Shown: positions 1 through 8,415 of the stretch, piece by piece | How positions within the stretch are numbered: position 1 is the stretch's first letter | How the letters are laid out: every line of letters starts with the position of its first letter | NCBI GenBank assembly: GCA_934184665.1 | Contig: CAKPSX010000013.1 | Span: 1-44,806 of the forward strand | Direction of reading: 5' to 3' | Origin: an uncultured Clostridia bacterium | GTDB taxonomy: Bacteria; Bacillota; Clostridia; TANB77; CAG-508 | Length of the DNA: 44,806 nucleotides | Translations under genes and position numbers: made by a program | Notes under the pieces: model-generated | Seen by the model: only the letters and a program-made list of their open reading frames with translations | Databases searched by the model: none | Told to the model about the DNA's origin: nothing

Positions 1-51
1 AATTTAATCAACGTACAAGAGTACGCCTCATAAATTTCTAACTTGTTTTCC

Positions 52-72
52 TTGCCAAAATTTAATTCTTTC
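52..72. repeat. 21-bp dispersed repeat, copy 1
   Basis: A 21-nt stretch beginning TTGCCAAAATTTAATTC is identical at 52-72 and 3825-3845. The first 173 bases contain no gene; besides this copy they hold a CGTAC-rich motif (11-28) resembling the centre of the large palindrome at 38291-38419. The second copy sits just upstream of the GH57 gene start. It looks like a small non-coding interspersed repeat; function unknown. Confidence 0.5.
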
Positions 73-173
73 ACAACTGGAAAGTTAGACATAGGTTTAA
101 AAAGATTTTAAAAAGGAAGTAAACAATTTAGTGTTTTTATTATAAAAATTGAAAAGATTGGAGAGATGGGAGT

Positions 174-1937
174 ATGAAAAAGAATAATAGGAAACATAGA
201 AAAGAGGAAAAAGAAAAAGTAACTAAAATAGGTGATTTAGAGTTTATGTATTTAGCATATGGAAAAAAGGTGTTTGTCATACCAATAGTAATAGCCATAA
301 TATTAGGTGCTGTTATATGGGGAATTGTGTATAATACTAGAAAAAATAATGCACCACAGGAAACTGCTGATAATCAAAAGGAGCAGGTAAATTATATATG
401 GGGAGAAATAAAGCCTGGAAAGAGAAATGATAAAAATTACACAACAGTAACAAGTTCAGATGGTGTTGACGTACCTGTCCCAACAGGATATACAGCCTCA
501 TCTGTAAAAGATGAAACATATGTAAATGGAATAACAACAACAGAAAAAGTAACAATGTATTCACAAAATATAACAAATACATTAAGTTCAAGTGGACTGA
601 ATCCGTGGACAAGAAATAGTGATGGAATATGGGTAAGCGGAAACTATTATGTGAAAAATTCAACAAGCGAAATGACAACAAGCAGTTTTACAGTAGGAGC
701 AAAAGGTGGAAAAGTAAAAATAAATTGGTCAGTATCATCAGAAGCTAAGTGTGATAAATTATATGGACAGATAATAAATATAAGTACAAATAGTGTAGTA
801 GCAACAATAGGCAATTTAAGTGGAACGGGCTATGGAACATCAGAATGGAGTTTAACATATGTGGAGACAGAAGAAGAATTAGAGCAAGGAACATATCAAA
901 TAAAAATAATATATTCAAAAGATGAAGGAGGAGATATAGGACTAGATAAAGCATATGTAAAAAAAGTGGAAATATATACCGAGAATAATACAGGAGGAAC
1001 AGCAGTAACAGAAGATGTAGTAAAGAGACAAAAAGGTGGATTTGTAATATATGAAGGAACAGAGGCAGTAACAGATAGTAATAAGTGGGAAGCACAGTGT
1101 AATAGAAATCAGTATGTATGGATACCAATAGCAGATGTAAGTGATATGTATTGGAGAGACCAAACAACAGGAAAAAAATACGGAACAAGATATACATTTA
1201 GTTCAAGTGCATATACAAAAGACGCAACAAAGAAATATGAGCCACAAACAACAAGTTATGATATCCAATCAACATACTTAACCCAATATTTAAATGGAAT
1301 ATCAAGAGAAGATTTCTTAATGGAGATGGAAATTGATTTCGATAAAATGTTAAATAGTGTAGCAACATATGGAGGATATTATATAGGAAGATACCAAACA
1401 GGAGACCTAAGCCAAGCAACACCAGTAATAAAAAGAATAAATACAGATTTATCAAATCAAACATGGTATACAATGTGGAAAAAAGCAAGAAAATTATCAG
1501 GAACAAGTGCGGGAGTGCAGATGATATGGGGAATACAGTGGGACGAAACAATGAAATGGTTAATTGATACTGGAGAAAAGACATATGCAGAAATAGCTTC
1601 TGATTCAATAAGTTGGGGAAATTACAAAGACAATAGTTTCACATATTATACAAACACATCAAAGAGCACAGCAACAAAATCATCAGGAAGTCAAACAAGA
1701 ATCCCAAGTGGAGCATATGAAGGAGCAAATGCGAACAATGTTTTTGATTTAGCAGGAAATGTATATGATTGGACACTAGAGTCCAATGGTTCAGGTACTG
1801 GCAAAGGCAGGAGTTATTGTGGTGGCAGTTACTACGCCGACGGCGGCAACGGTCCAGCGGCAAGCCGCGGCTACAGCGTTCCTTACGGTGACGGCAGCGA
1901 TGGCCTCGGGTTACGCTGCACCTTATTCATTAAATAG
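174..1937 (+). CDS. Membrane-anchored FGE/C-type-lectin-like protein, probable DGR target
   Basis: 587 aa. A short Lys/Arg-rich cytoplasmic N-terminus is followed by one membrane segment (about residues 33-51), so the rest is predicted outside the cell. Residues ~145-270 look like a beta-sandwich module. The C-terminal third contains the formylglycine-generating-enzyme/C-type-lectin signature NVFDLAGNVYDW, then a GG-S-Y stretch and LGLRCTLFIK at the end, as in DGR variable proteins of Clostridia. SD GGAGAG lies 8 nt before the ATG. The last ~45 codons differ sharply in composition from the rest of the gene. Such proteins display a hypervariable ligand-binding surface; the specific ligand is unknown. 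Family assignment rests on motifs only. Confidence 0.75.
   Translation: MKKNNRKHRKEEKEKVTKIGDLEFMYLAYGKKVFVIPIVIAIILGAVIWGIVYNTRKNNAPQETADNQKEQVNYIWGEIKPGKRNDKNYTTVTSSDGVDVPVPTGYTASSVKDETYVNGITTTEKVTMYSQNITNTLSSSGLNPWTRNSDGIWVSGNYYVKNSTSEMTTSSFTVGAKGGKVKINWSVSSEAKCDKLYGQIINISTNSVVATIGNLSGTGYGTSEWSLTYVETEEELEQGTYQIKIIYSKDEGGDIGLDKAYVKKVEIYTENNTGGTAVTEDVVKRQKGGFVIYEGTEAVTDSNKWEAQCNRNQYVWIPIADVSDMYWRDQTTGKKYGTRYTFSSSAYTKDATKKYEPQTTSYDIQSTYLTQYLNGISREDFLMEMEIDFDKMLNSVATYGGYYIGRYQTGDLSQATPVIKRINTDLSNQTWYTMWKKARKLSGTSAGVQMIWGIQWDETMKWLIDTGEKTYAEIASDSISWGNYKDNSFTYYTNTSKSTATKSSGSQTRIPSGAYEGANANNVFDLAGNVYDWTLESNGSGTGKGRSYCGGSYYADGGNGPAASRGYSVPYGDGSDGLGLRCTLFIK
1797..1937 (+). other. Putative DGR variable region (VR)
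   Basis: From the TAC at 1830 to 1922 I count 63 G/C in 93 bases and only 16 A, in a genome that is otherwise A-rich. 21 of these 31 codons end in C (TAC, GAC, GGC, AGC, CGC, GCC and so on), the pattern made when AAC codons of a template repeat are randomised by adenine mutagenesis. The block ends at the gene's 3' end, the usual VR place. Short hairpins follow the stop (TTACA/TGTAA at 1944-1956 and GTCG/CGAC within 1978-1999), where DGRs often carry an inverted repeat. No template repeat or reverse transcriptase is in the window, so the cognate DGR must lie elsewhere. Confidence 0.65.
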
Positions 1938-2033
1938 CCATGTTTACATTATGTAACCCAACCAATCACTCTGCATACGTCGCCCTCTTTAGGTCGACAT
2001 AATACAAAAAAGAAATAAAATTCCCATAATATA

Positions 2034-2062
2034 TGGTAATTTCCTTTTTAAGATGGTATAAT
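2034..2062 (+). promoter_or_regulatory. Possible promoter for a small transcript
   Basis: TGGTAA, 17 nt, TATAAT. The -10 is perfect and the -35 weak. It precedes a 23-codon reading frame and a strong terminator, forming a self-contained ~130-nt unit. Confidence 0.35.
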
Positions 2063-2088
2063 AAATACATTTAATATAAGTGCGAGAT

Positions 2089-2160
2089 ATGATGACTATA
2101 AGAGAAGCTTTGATGAGAAGTGCACAGATGAATTTACAGATATTTATAAAAGTAGCATAA
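2089..2160 (+). CDS. Possible 23-aa peptide of unknown function
   Basis: ATG ATG ACT... reads MMTIREALMRSAQMNLQIF then IKVA and stop: a short amphipathic peptide. It lies between a TATAAT element and the terminator at 2163-2190. No convincing Shine-Dalgarno is visible, so this could equally be a small RNA. I recognise no family. Confidence 0.25.
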   Translation: MMTIREALMRSAQMNLQIFIKVA

Positions 2161-2162
2161 TG

Positions 2163-2190
2163 AAAAACTATGGAGAAGTCCATAGTTTTT
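2163..2190. terminator. Bidirectional intrinsic terminator
   Basis: A 12-bp stem (AAAAACTATGGA / TCCATAGTTTTT) with a GAAG loop and A/T runs on both sides. It ends the short plus-strand unit and also the GH57 operon on the minus strand. Confidence 0.85.
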
Positions 2191-2216
2191 CTATATAATA
2201 GGAAAGTTATACTTTC

Positions 2217-3806
2217 TTACAATTTTGTATAAATATGATAATCTATATCAGGAAAAACGCAATCTTTTTCTTGTATGCTTTTTAGAAAAGCTTTATCGAT
2301 TTTATGACCTTTTATCTGATAGTATAATTTTGTAAAACGACCAATATGGTCTTTAATACGTTTTTTAGCATAATCAACCATTGTTCCATTAGTTATAATA
2401 AATAACCAGTCACTGCTTTGTGCAAGTAAAAGTTCTCTACATGCTTGATTTAATGCTTCTTTTAAAATACCTTTAGCATCTGGATAAGATGTAGCTAGTT
2501 CCACCATTCTATCACCAGCTTTGTGTAAATGACGATGTGCATAATCATTTGTTTCATTTAACCATACACCACTATATCCATTAGCACCCCAGCTAGAACG
2601 ACAAGGTGAACATACTTGCATAGATGGGTATTTGTCTATATATTCAGATGGTGTTATTAATTCAAAATTACATTCATCATAATAAATTTTCTTGAATAAT
2701 ATGTATAACCAATATGGACCTTCATACCACCAATGACCATATAATTCGGCATCATAAGGACATAAGATAATAGGTGGAACCTCCATGTAGTGTGATGCAT
2801 TTTCAATTTGTTCTGTTCTAGAATTTAGGAAATGACCTGCTTGTCTTTCAGCAGAATCTTTTGCCCATTGTACATTATAATAATCTTTAAATTCAGATTT
2901 TCCTGTAATTCTATAATATTTTATTCCTGTATGAACACGAACTCCATTATGTGCAATATAAGGTTTTATATAATCATAATCAGCCTCATAACCTATATCT
3001 CTGTAGAACTCTCTATAATTAAAATCACCTGGATAGCCATCAATTGAGCTCCATACTTGTTGAGAAGATTTTATATCACGACCAAATGTAACTAAACCTT
3101 CAGGTGATACAATAGGTGCATAAGTTCCATAAATAGGGGTAGGGTCTGCATATAAAATACCATGAGATTCTACTATTGCATAATCTATCCCAAACTCTTT
3201 AAGATATTTATCAGCCTCTGGAATATAACCACATTCAGGAAGCCAGATACCACGGGGCTTTTTACCAAAGTATTTTTCATATGTTTGTACACCAACAGCT
3301 ATTTGTGCTCTAACAGTTTCTTCTGTGACATATAATATTGGGAAATATCCATGTGTAGCACCACATGTTATAATTTCTAATACACCTATGTCTTGAAAAT
3401 GTTTAAATTGCTCGATTAAATTGCATTTAAAAACATCTCTAAATAAGTGTAAATCATTTGAATATCTATCATAATAATATTGTGATAATTCATTTAATCT
3501 TTTATCATATGATGTTCTTTTTATTTCTTTTTCAGATAGTTCAATAAGCTGTTCTAAGTATTTTATATATTTTTTTTGTAATAATTTATTATCTAACATT
3601 GAAAGTAGAGGAGGAGTCATAGACATTGTAATTCTAAAATTGACGCCTTCATCTACTAATTTTTGAAAGTTTTGTAATAATGGTATATATGTTTCTGAAA
3701 TTGCTTCATATAACCATGATTCTTCAAGATAATCATCACTTTCTGGGTGATGTATAAATGGAAGATGTGCATGTAGTACGAAGCTTACATAGCCTTTTTT
3801 TTGCAT
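2217..3806 (-). CDS. GH57-family 1,4-alpha-glucan branching-type enzyme
   Basis: 529 aa, close to the ~530 aa of bacterial GH57/DUF1957 branching enzymes. The N-terminus GYVSFVLHAHLPFIHHPE is the conserved opening of the (beta/alpha)7 barrel; further conserved blocks are GATHGYFPIL (~149-158), IWLPECGY (~186-193, catalytic Glu region) and CPYDAELYGHWWYEG (~350-364, catalytic Asp region). The C-terminal part is the helical DUF1957 domain. The expected role is introducing alpha-1,6 branches into glycogen-like glucan, or a related alpha-glucanotransferase activity; it is cytoplasmic. It lies 49 nt downstream of the DUF4912 gene on the same strand and is probably co-transcribed; the two families often pair. 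SD AAAGGA is 11 nt before ATG. Confidence 0.85.
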   Translation of the reverse strand: MQKKGYVSFVLHAHLPFIHHPESDDYLEESWLYEAISETYIPLLQNFQKLVDEGVNFRITMSMTPPLLSMLDNKLLQKKYIKYLEQLIELSEKEIKRTSYDKRLNELSQYYYDRYSNDLHLFRDVFKCNLIEQFKHFQDIGVLEIITCGATHGYFPILYVTEETVRAQIAVGVQTYEKYFGKKPRGIWLPECGYIPEADKYLKEFGIDYAIVESHGILYADPTPIYGTYAPIVSPEGLVTFGRDIKSSQQVWSSIDGYPGDFNYREFYRDIGYEADYDYIKPYIAHNGVRVHTGIKYYRITGKSEFKDYYNVQWAKDSAERQAGHFLNSRTEQIENASHYMEVPPIILCPYDAELYGHWWYEGPYWLYILFKKIYYDECNFELITPSEYIDKYPSMQVCSPCRSSWGANGYSGVWLNETNDYAHRHLHKAGDRMVELATSYPDAKGILKEALNQACRELLLAQSSDWLFIITNGTMVDYAKKRIKDHIGRFTKLYYQIKGHKIDKAFLKSIQEKDCVFPDIDYHIYTKL

Positions 3807-3824
3807 TTTAATTTTTTCCTTTCA

Positions 3825-3845
3825 TTGCCAAAATTTAATTCTTTC
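3825..3845. repeat. 21-bp dispersed repeat, copy 2
   Basis: Identical to 52-72. It lies between the DUF4912 gene and the GH57 start, just ahead of the GH57 ribosome-binding region. Confidence 0.5.
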
Positions 3846-3855
3846 CTAACTATTT

Positions 3856-4710
3856 TTATTTTGAAGATAAGCTCCCAGAAGATGGGTTTGAGATTTTCTC
3901 AAATAGTGATATATCTTCATTTTCAAATATTCCTGAATAAAGAATTTTTAATAAATCTTCACTAATATAAGGAATATCCATATTTTTATTAAATGAAGGC
4001 AATTTTTTGATAATATCAAATAATGAGATTACTTTTTCTTCATTTGTTTTTACATTTCTGAAATGTACAGTATTATTTTCATTTGTGTTAAATAATACAT
4101 GAGAATTAGGTGATTCTATCTCATTTGAAGATGATATCTGTATATAATTATTATCAATATTATTTTCATGAGCTTTTTCAATAACTACTTCATTATAATC
4201 TGTAAGAATTCTACCAAGTTCAACTCTATACTCACATTTACTATCATTAACATGAAGATACCAGCAGTTTGCAAAATCGTTTATTGGAACTTCAAAACTA
4301 TAATTCATAGTGTCATTATATACAATTAAAACAGGTCTTGTTTTATTGAAAAAGTCTTTACCATATGTTTCAATAAAATTTTCTCTGTCTTTATCAGAAA
4401 TATCCCAATATACAAATAGTGTATTAGGTGTTTGATAAAGTATTTTTACTATTGTTTCATTATATCTATAAGGTAAATCATAATATTCTACAACTTCGAC
4501 GATTTTGTTTGTAGCTTTTTTATTATTTATCTTTTTTGATTTTACGTTTGTATGCCTAGCTATAGGCTTTTTATTGATTTTAGAATTATTTTTTTGCTTT
4601 TTGCTTTTTGGGGTTATTTTTTTAGAAACGTTTTTTACGTTTTTACTTTGATGATTAATTTTATTATTTTTTTTAGGCTTTTTTATTAATTCATTAGTTT
4701 TTGCTGGCAT
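3856..4710 (-). CDS. DUF4912 protein with basic N-terminal tail
   Basis: 284 aa. Residues 1-70 are extremely Lys/Asn-rich and probably disordered. Residues ~77-170 match the DUF4912 pattern: YDLPYRYNETIVKILYQTPN, then LFVYWDIS, a PVLIVYN strand and CWYLHV. This resembles a carbohydrate-binding-like beta domain. The tail after ~175 is variable. The start is set by AGGAGG 8 nt before ATG. DUF4912 proteins commonly neighbour GH57 enzymes, so a glycogen-related scaffold or binding role is inferred; no activity can be read from the sequence. Confidence 0.7.
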   Translation of the reverse strand: MPAKTNELIKKPKKNNKINHQSKNVKNVSKKITPKSKKQKNNSKINKKPIARHTNVKSKKINNKKATNKIVEVVEYYDLPYRYNETIVKILYQTPNTLFVYWDISDKDRENFIETYGKDFFNKTRPVLIVYNDTMNYSFEVPINDFANCWYLHVNDSKCEYRVELGRILTDYNEVVIEKAHENNIDNNYIQISSSNEIESPNSHVLFNTNENNTVHFRNVKTNEEKVISLFDIIKKLPSFNKNMDIPYISEDLLKILYSGIFENEDISLFEKISNPSSGSLSSK

Positions 4711-4867
4711 AATTATCCTCCTATGTATAGACTCATATTATAATTAGAATTTTGTACTAACTATATGTATTCTGTGAGTCGACTCATTATTCCTGTATAT
4801 CATATACTAAATAGTAAAGAATTTCAAGAGAAAAACACAAATAAAGTAAAAAAAATAAGCCAATCTA

Positions 4868-4896
4868 TTGACAAGAGAAAAGTTAAATGGTACAAT
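4868..4896 (+). promoter_or_regulatory. Sigma-A promoter of the infC-rpmI-rplT operon
   Basis: TTGACA, 17 nt, TACAAT. Transcription from ~4903 would give a ~180-nt leader ahead of infC, ending in an attenuator. Confidence 0.75.
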
Positions 4897-4995
4897 AGTT
4901 ATTGTTACAAGAAGAAGTTATCCACTTCTCACCTTTACTTAAGGGAAAAGGTTAGAAAATATTAGATATATATCAATATAGCTATATTTGTGTGG

Positions 4996-5024
4996 AATTG
5001 ACTTGTAACAGAGTCAATTTTTTT
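4996..5024 (+). terminator. Attenuator terminator in the infC leader
   Basis: AATTGACT / AGTCAATT stem with an 8-nt loop followed by a T tract, lying between promoter and gene. The same place in Bacillus infC operons carries an L20-controlled terminator, so ribosomal protein L20 feedback is the likely control here; the L20-binding fold itself was not resolved by eye. Confidence 0.7.
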
Positions 5025-5086
5025 ATGTAATAAGAAGATAATATTTTTATTCATAATAAAATTAAAAATCTTGGGAGGTGTTTTTT

Positions 5087-5596
5087 ATAAAACAAGAATT
5101 ACCAATAAATGGTCAAATAAGAGCTAAAGAAGTTCAATTAATAAGTGATGAAGGAGAAAAACTAGGAGTAGTTCCATTAAATAGAGCATTAGACCTAGCA
5201 ATGGAGAAAAAACTAGATTTAGTATTAGTTTCTCCAAATGCACAAGTTCCAGTATGTAAAATTATGAACTATGGAAAATATAAATTTGAACAATCTAAAA
5301 AAGAAAAAGAAGCAAAAAAGAAACAAAAGGTTCAAGAAACAAAGGAAATAAGAATAACTCCAAATATTGAAGAACATGACTTTGGATTTAAATTAAAAAA
5401 TGCAAGAAAATTTCTAGAAGATGGCAATAAAGTAAAAATTACATTAAGATTTAGAGGTAGAGAATTAAATAATACTAAAATGGGTGAAACTGTTTTAAAT
5501 AAATTTATTGAAGCATTAGAAGATATTTCGACAGTAGAGAAAAAGCCAAAACTAGAAGGTAAAAATATGTTTATTATACTAGCTAAAAAAGCTTAA
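5087..5596 (+). CDS. infC: Translation initiation factor IF-3 (probable ATA start)
   Basis: About 169 aa. IF3 binds the 30S subunit, keeps subunits apart and checks start-codon pairing. The N-domain starts KQELPINGQIRAKEVQLI and the C-domain has KKKQKVQETKEIRI and the RFRGRE motif. No ATG/GTG/TTG has a usable position: the GTG at 5078 overlaps the Shine-Dalgarno GGGAGG (5073-5078). The ATA at 5087 lies 8 nt past GGAGG and gives the usual N-terminus. IF3 genes elsewhere use AUU, which IF3 itself discriminates against, giving autoregulation; ATA would work the same way. First gene of the infC-rpmI-rplT operon. Confidence 0.9.
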   Translation: MKQELPINGQIRAKEVQLISDEGEKLGVVPLNRALDLAMEKKLDLVLVSPNAQVPVCKIMNYGKYKFEQSKKEKEAKKKQKVQETKEIRITPNIEEHDFGFKLKNARKFLEDGNKVKITLRFRGRELNNTKMGETVLNKFIEALEDISTVEKKPKLEGKNMFIILAKKA

Positions 5597-5633
5597 TAAT
5601 ATATAAATAAAACAATTGAAAGGAGCGATAAGC

Positions 5634-5837
5634 ATGCCAAAATTAAAAACAAACAAAGCGGCTAAAAAGAGATATTCTTTAACAGCTAAAGGTAAAGTAA
5701 AAAGAACAACAGCTAATAGAAGACACTTATTAGCAAATAAAACAAAAAGACAAAAATTATCAGCAAGACGCCCAGGAGCATATGCAGATAAATCTTGTGA
5801 AAACACAATAAAGAAATTATTACCATATGGTAACTAG
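5634..5837 (+). CDS. rpmI: Large-subunit ribosomal protein bL35
   Basis: 67 aa starting MPKLKTNKAAKKRYSLT, the canonical L35 N-terminus; very basic and the usual size. AAAGGAG (5619-5625) lies 8 nt before the ATG; a TTG further up would overlap this site and is not the start. It sits between infC and rplT as in most Firmicutes. Confidence 0.97.
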   Translation: MPKLKTNKAAKKRYSLTAKGKVKRTTANRRHLLANKTKRQKLSARRPGAYADKSCENTIKKLLPYGN

Positions 5838-5862
5838 AAAATAGATTGAGGAGGGAAAAGAA

Positions 5863-6213
5863 ATGGCAAGAGTAAAATCAGCAATGACAACAAGAGCTAG
5901 ACATAAAAAAGTATTAAAACAAGCAAAAGGATATTATGGAGCAAAACATTATAGATTTAGAAATGCAAACCAAGCAGTATTAAAATCATTATCATATGCA
6001 TATGTAGGAAGAAAAGACAGAAAAAGTGATTTTAGAAAATTATGGATTGCAAGAATAAATGCAGCAGCTAGAATGAATGGAACAACATATAGTAAATTAA
6101 TCGCAGGATTAAAAAAATCAAATGTTGCAATAAATAGAAAAATGTTAGCTGAAATAGCTGTAACAGATCCAAAAGCATTTACAGAAATAGTTGAAGTAGC
6201 AAAAAAAGCATAG
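5863..6213 (+). CDS. rplT: Large-subunit ribosomal protein bL20
   Basis: 116 aa, typical length. MARVKSAMTTRARHKKVLK and GYYGAKHYRFRNANQAV are diagnostic. GAGGAGGG precedes the ATG by 8 nt. L20 assembles early onto 23S rRNA and, in Firmicutes, represses its own operon by binding the infC leader, which fits the attenuator at 4996-5024. Confidence 0.97.
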   Translation: MARVKSAMTTRARHKKVLKQAKGYYGAKHYRFRNANQAVLKSLSYAYVGRKDRKSDFRKLWIARINAAARMNGTTYSKLIAGLKKSNVAINRKMLAEIAVTDPKAFTEIVEVAKKA

Positions 6214-6293
6214 TAGTGGGGGCTTAATTTTGAATGTATAATATTCGAAATAAGCTTCTTTTTAATTATTTTGTAATGACAAAGGAGGAAAAA

Positions 6294-6881
6294 ATGAACA
6301 TAGGTATAGACATAGACGGAGTCCTAGCAGACTTAGAAAGATACATACTTGATTGTGGAACAAAGTTTAATGTAGAAGAAGGAATAAAAACAAAATTAAA
6401 ATTAAATGAATATTGGGAAAGCCAGAAGTTTGGTTGGACAGATGAGCAAGAAGAAAAGTTTTGGAATAGATATCTTGAAAAATATGTCAAAGAATTTCCA
6501 ACACGTGGGTATGCATCAGAGGTAATCCAAAAATTAAAAGATGAGGGAAATAAAATATATATTATAACAGCAAGAAATGAGAGTGGACTTCCACCAGAGA
6601 GTTATGGAAAAATGCAAGAAATGACAAAAAAATGGTTAGTTGAAAATAATATAAATTATGATGAAATAATATTTGCAAAAGATAATGAAAAATTGGAACA
6701 ATGCTTAAAGAATAATATAGATGTAATGATTGAAGATAGTCCAACAAATATAAATTCAATTTCTCAAAAAATACCTGTAATAAAATATGATTGCCAATAT
6801 AATAAAGATGTGAATGGAGAGAATGTTATAACAGCATATACATGGTATCATATATATGAAATAATAAAAATTGAATTCTAA
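6294..6881 (+). CDS. HAD-family 5'(3')-deoxyribonucleotidase-like protein
   Basis: 195 aa. The HAD motif I is MNIGIDIDGVLADLE, with the nucleophile and general acid Asp residues (DIDGV); motif II is YIITARNE and motif IV VMIEDSP. This matches the 5'-nucleotidase, deoxy (type C) family, which dephosphorylates dNMPs, but other small phosphatase substrates are possible. The start was chosen at the ATG 6294 because AAAGGAGG lies directly ahead; an in-frame ATG at 6234 would put that site inside the gene. It follows rplT by 80 nt. Confidence 0.75.
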   Translation: MNIGIDIDGVLADLERYILDCGTKFNVEEGIKTKLKLNEYWESQKFGWTDEQEEKFWNRYLEKYVKEFPTRGYASEVIQKLKDEGNKIYIITARNESGLPPESYGKMQEMTKKWLVENNINYDEIIFAKDNEKLEQCLKNNIDVMIEDSPTNINSISQKIPVIKYDCQYNKDVNGENVITAYTWYHIYEIIKIEF

Positions 6882-6984
6882 AAAGAGCGAAAACTAGTGA
6901 AGCTACTGAAAAGCAGTTTAAAGATTAGATTGCTTTTATACAAAATTAGACATGAATAATATAAATATATTCATGTCTAAAAAT

Positions 6985-7371
6985 TTATTCTTTTTTCATT
7001 TTAGGTTTGGAAATTAGTGATGCAATATAACCGAAAAATACAGCAGCAGCAATACCACCAGCAGCAGCTGTAACACCGCCTGTAAAAGCACCAATAATAC
7101 CAGATTCTTTTATGCCCTTAATTGCACCTTTAGCAAGATTATAACCAAAACCTGTTAAAGGAACAGTTGCACCAGCGCCTGCAAAATCTACTAAGTATTG
7201 ATAAATACCAAGGCCACCTAATATAGCACCTGTTGTAACATAAATAACTAAAATTCTAGCAGGAGTTAGCTTGGTTTTATCAATTAAAATCTGACCAATA
7301 ACACATAATAATCCACCTATTATGAAACATTTTAATAATCCAATCCATGAAATACTTTGTATCCAATCCAT
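6985..7371 (-). CDS. spoVAE: Stage V sporulation protein AE
   Basis: 128 aa, several hydrophobic helices with the family motif FAGAGATVPLTGFG (~64-77) and LVGGxLCVIGQ-like start (GGLLCVIGQILID). SpoVA proteins form the inner-membrane channel that moves dipicolinic acid into and out of the spore. It is last in a spoVAC-spoVAD-spoVAE run with 17-nt and 25-nt gaps. It is of the short SpoVAEb/SpoVAE(C) type. Confidence 0.9.
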   Translation of the reverse strand: MDWIQSISWIGLLKCFIIGGLLCVIGQILIDKTKLTPARILVIYVTTGAILGGLGIYQYLVDFAGAGATVPLTGFGYNLAKGAIKGIKESGIIGAFTGGVTAAAGGIAAAVFFGYIASLISKPKMKKE

Positions 7372-7388
7372 ATAAGCACCTCCAATAA

Positions 7389-8390
7389 TTATATTTCTAT
7401 ACTAACAGCATGTGCAATTCCTGGTATAGATTCACCTTGCTGAGAAGAAGTAGAATTAGTTAATGCACCTGTTGCAATTAATAACAATCTTCTTATTTTT
7501 TTATCCTTTAATTGTTTAAAAAAGTATCCTGAAAAAACTGTAGCACAGCAACCGCAACCACTACCGCCAGAATGTGTATCTTGTTTTTCTTTGTCGAAAA
7601 TTAAAACACCACAATCATTATAATTAGATTTTATATTATATCCTTTGGTCTGAGCAAGTTCTGTCAAAATTTCTTTTCCAATATGTCCAAGGTCACCTGT
7701 GATGATTGCATCATAATATGAAGGAGAACGACCAGTATCTTTAAAATGAGAAACAAGTGTATCTAAAGCTGCTGGGGCCATTGCTGCTCCCATATTATTA
7801 GCATCTTTAATTCCCATATCTATGATTTTTCCTGTTGTTATATGTGTTATAAAAGGACCGGCACCTGATTTTGATAAAATTGCAGAGCCAGCACCTGTAA
7901 CAGTCCATTGAGAAGAAGGTGGACGCTGATTTCCAAGTTCTAATGGAAATCTAAATTGTTTTTCAGCACTACAAAAATGGCTAGAAGCCGCACACAAAAC
8001 ATGGTTTGCACAAGCTTCTATGACTATTGCACCAAGACTAAGACCTTCAACAAAAGTAGAACATGCACCAAATATCCCTAGAAAAGGAATGTTAAGTTCT
8101 CTGAGTCCAAAACTTGATGAAATACATTGATTTAATAAATCACCAGCAAAACAATAATCAATATCTGAAGATGAGATACCAGATTTTGAAATTACGGTAT
8201 TAACAGTTTCTTTAATAATTTTACTTTCTGATTTTTCCCAAGTTTTTTCACCCCAAAATTCATCATCTAAACATTGATCAAAATATTTCGCAAGAGGGCC
8301 ATCAGCTTCTTTAGGACCAACAATAGAACCTACTTCTGTTATACATGGTGGTGCATCAAACTTAATAGTTTGTTTTCCAATTTTTTGCAT
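7389..8390 (-). CDS. spoVAD: Stage V sporulation protein AD
   Basis: 333 aa, normal length. The N-terminus MQKIGKQTIKFDAPPCITEVGSI and the thiolase-like fold blocks (GIFGACSTFVEGLSLGA with the thiolase-position Cys; DLGHIGKEILTEL; GGSGCGCCATVFSGYFF) are diagnostic. SpoVAD is the dipicolinate-binding soluble subunit of the SpoVA channel; it is thiolase-like but not known as an enzyme. Middle gene of the operon. Confidence 0.95.
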   Translation of the reverse strand: MQKIGKQTIKFDAPPCITEVGSIVGPKEADGPLAKYFDQCLDDEFWGEKTWEKSESKIIKETVNTVISKSGISSSDIDYCFAGDLLNQCISSSFGLRELNIPFLGIFGACSTFVEGLSLGAIVIEACANHVLCAASSHFCSAEKQFRFPLELGNQRPPSSQWTVTGAGSAILSKSGAGPFITHITTGKIIDMGIKDANNMGAAMAPAALDTLVSHFKDTGRSPSYYDAIITGDLGHIGKEILTELAQTKGYNIKSNYNDCGVLIFDKEKQDTHSGGSGCGCCATVFSGYFFKQLKDKKIRRLLLIATGALTNSTSSQQGESIPGIAHAVSIEI

Positions 8391-8415
8391 AAATTAATCA
8401 TCCTTTCAAATATTA

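Noticed and set aside
4765..4965. 66-codon open frame upstream of infC
   Set aside because: No ribosome site, contains the infC promoter, and lies in the leader; not a gene.
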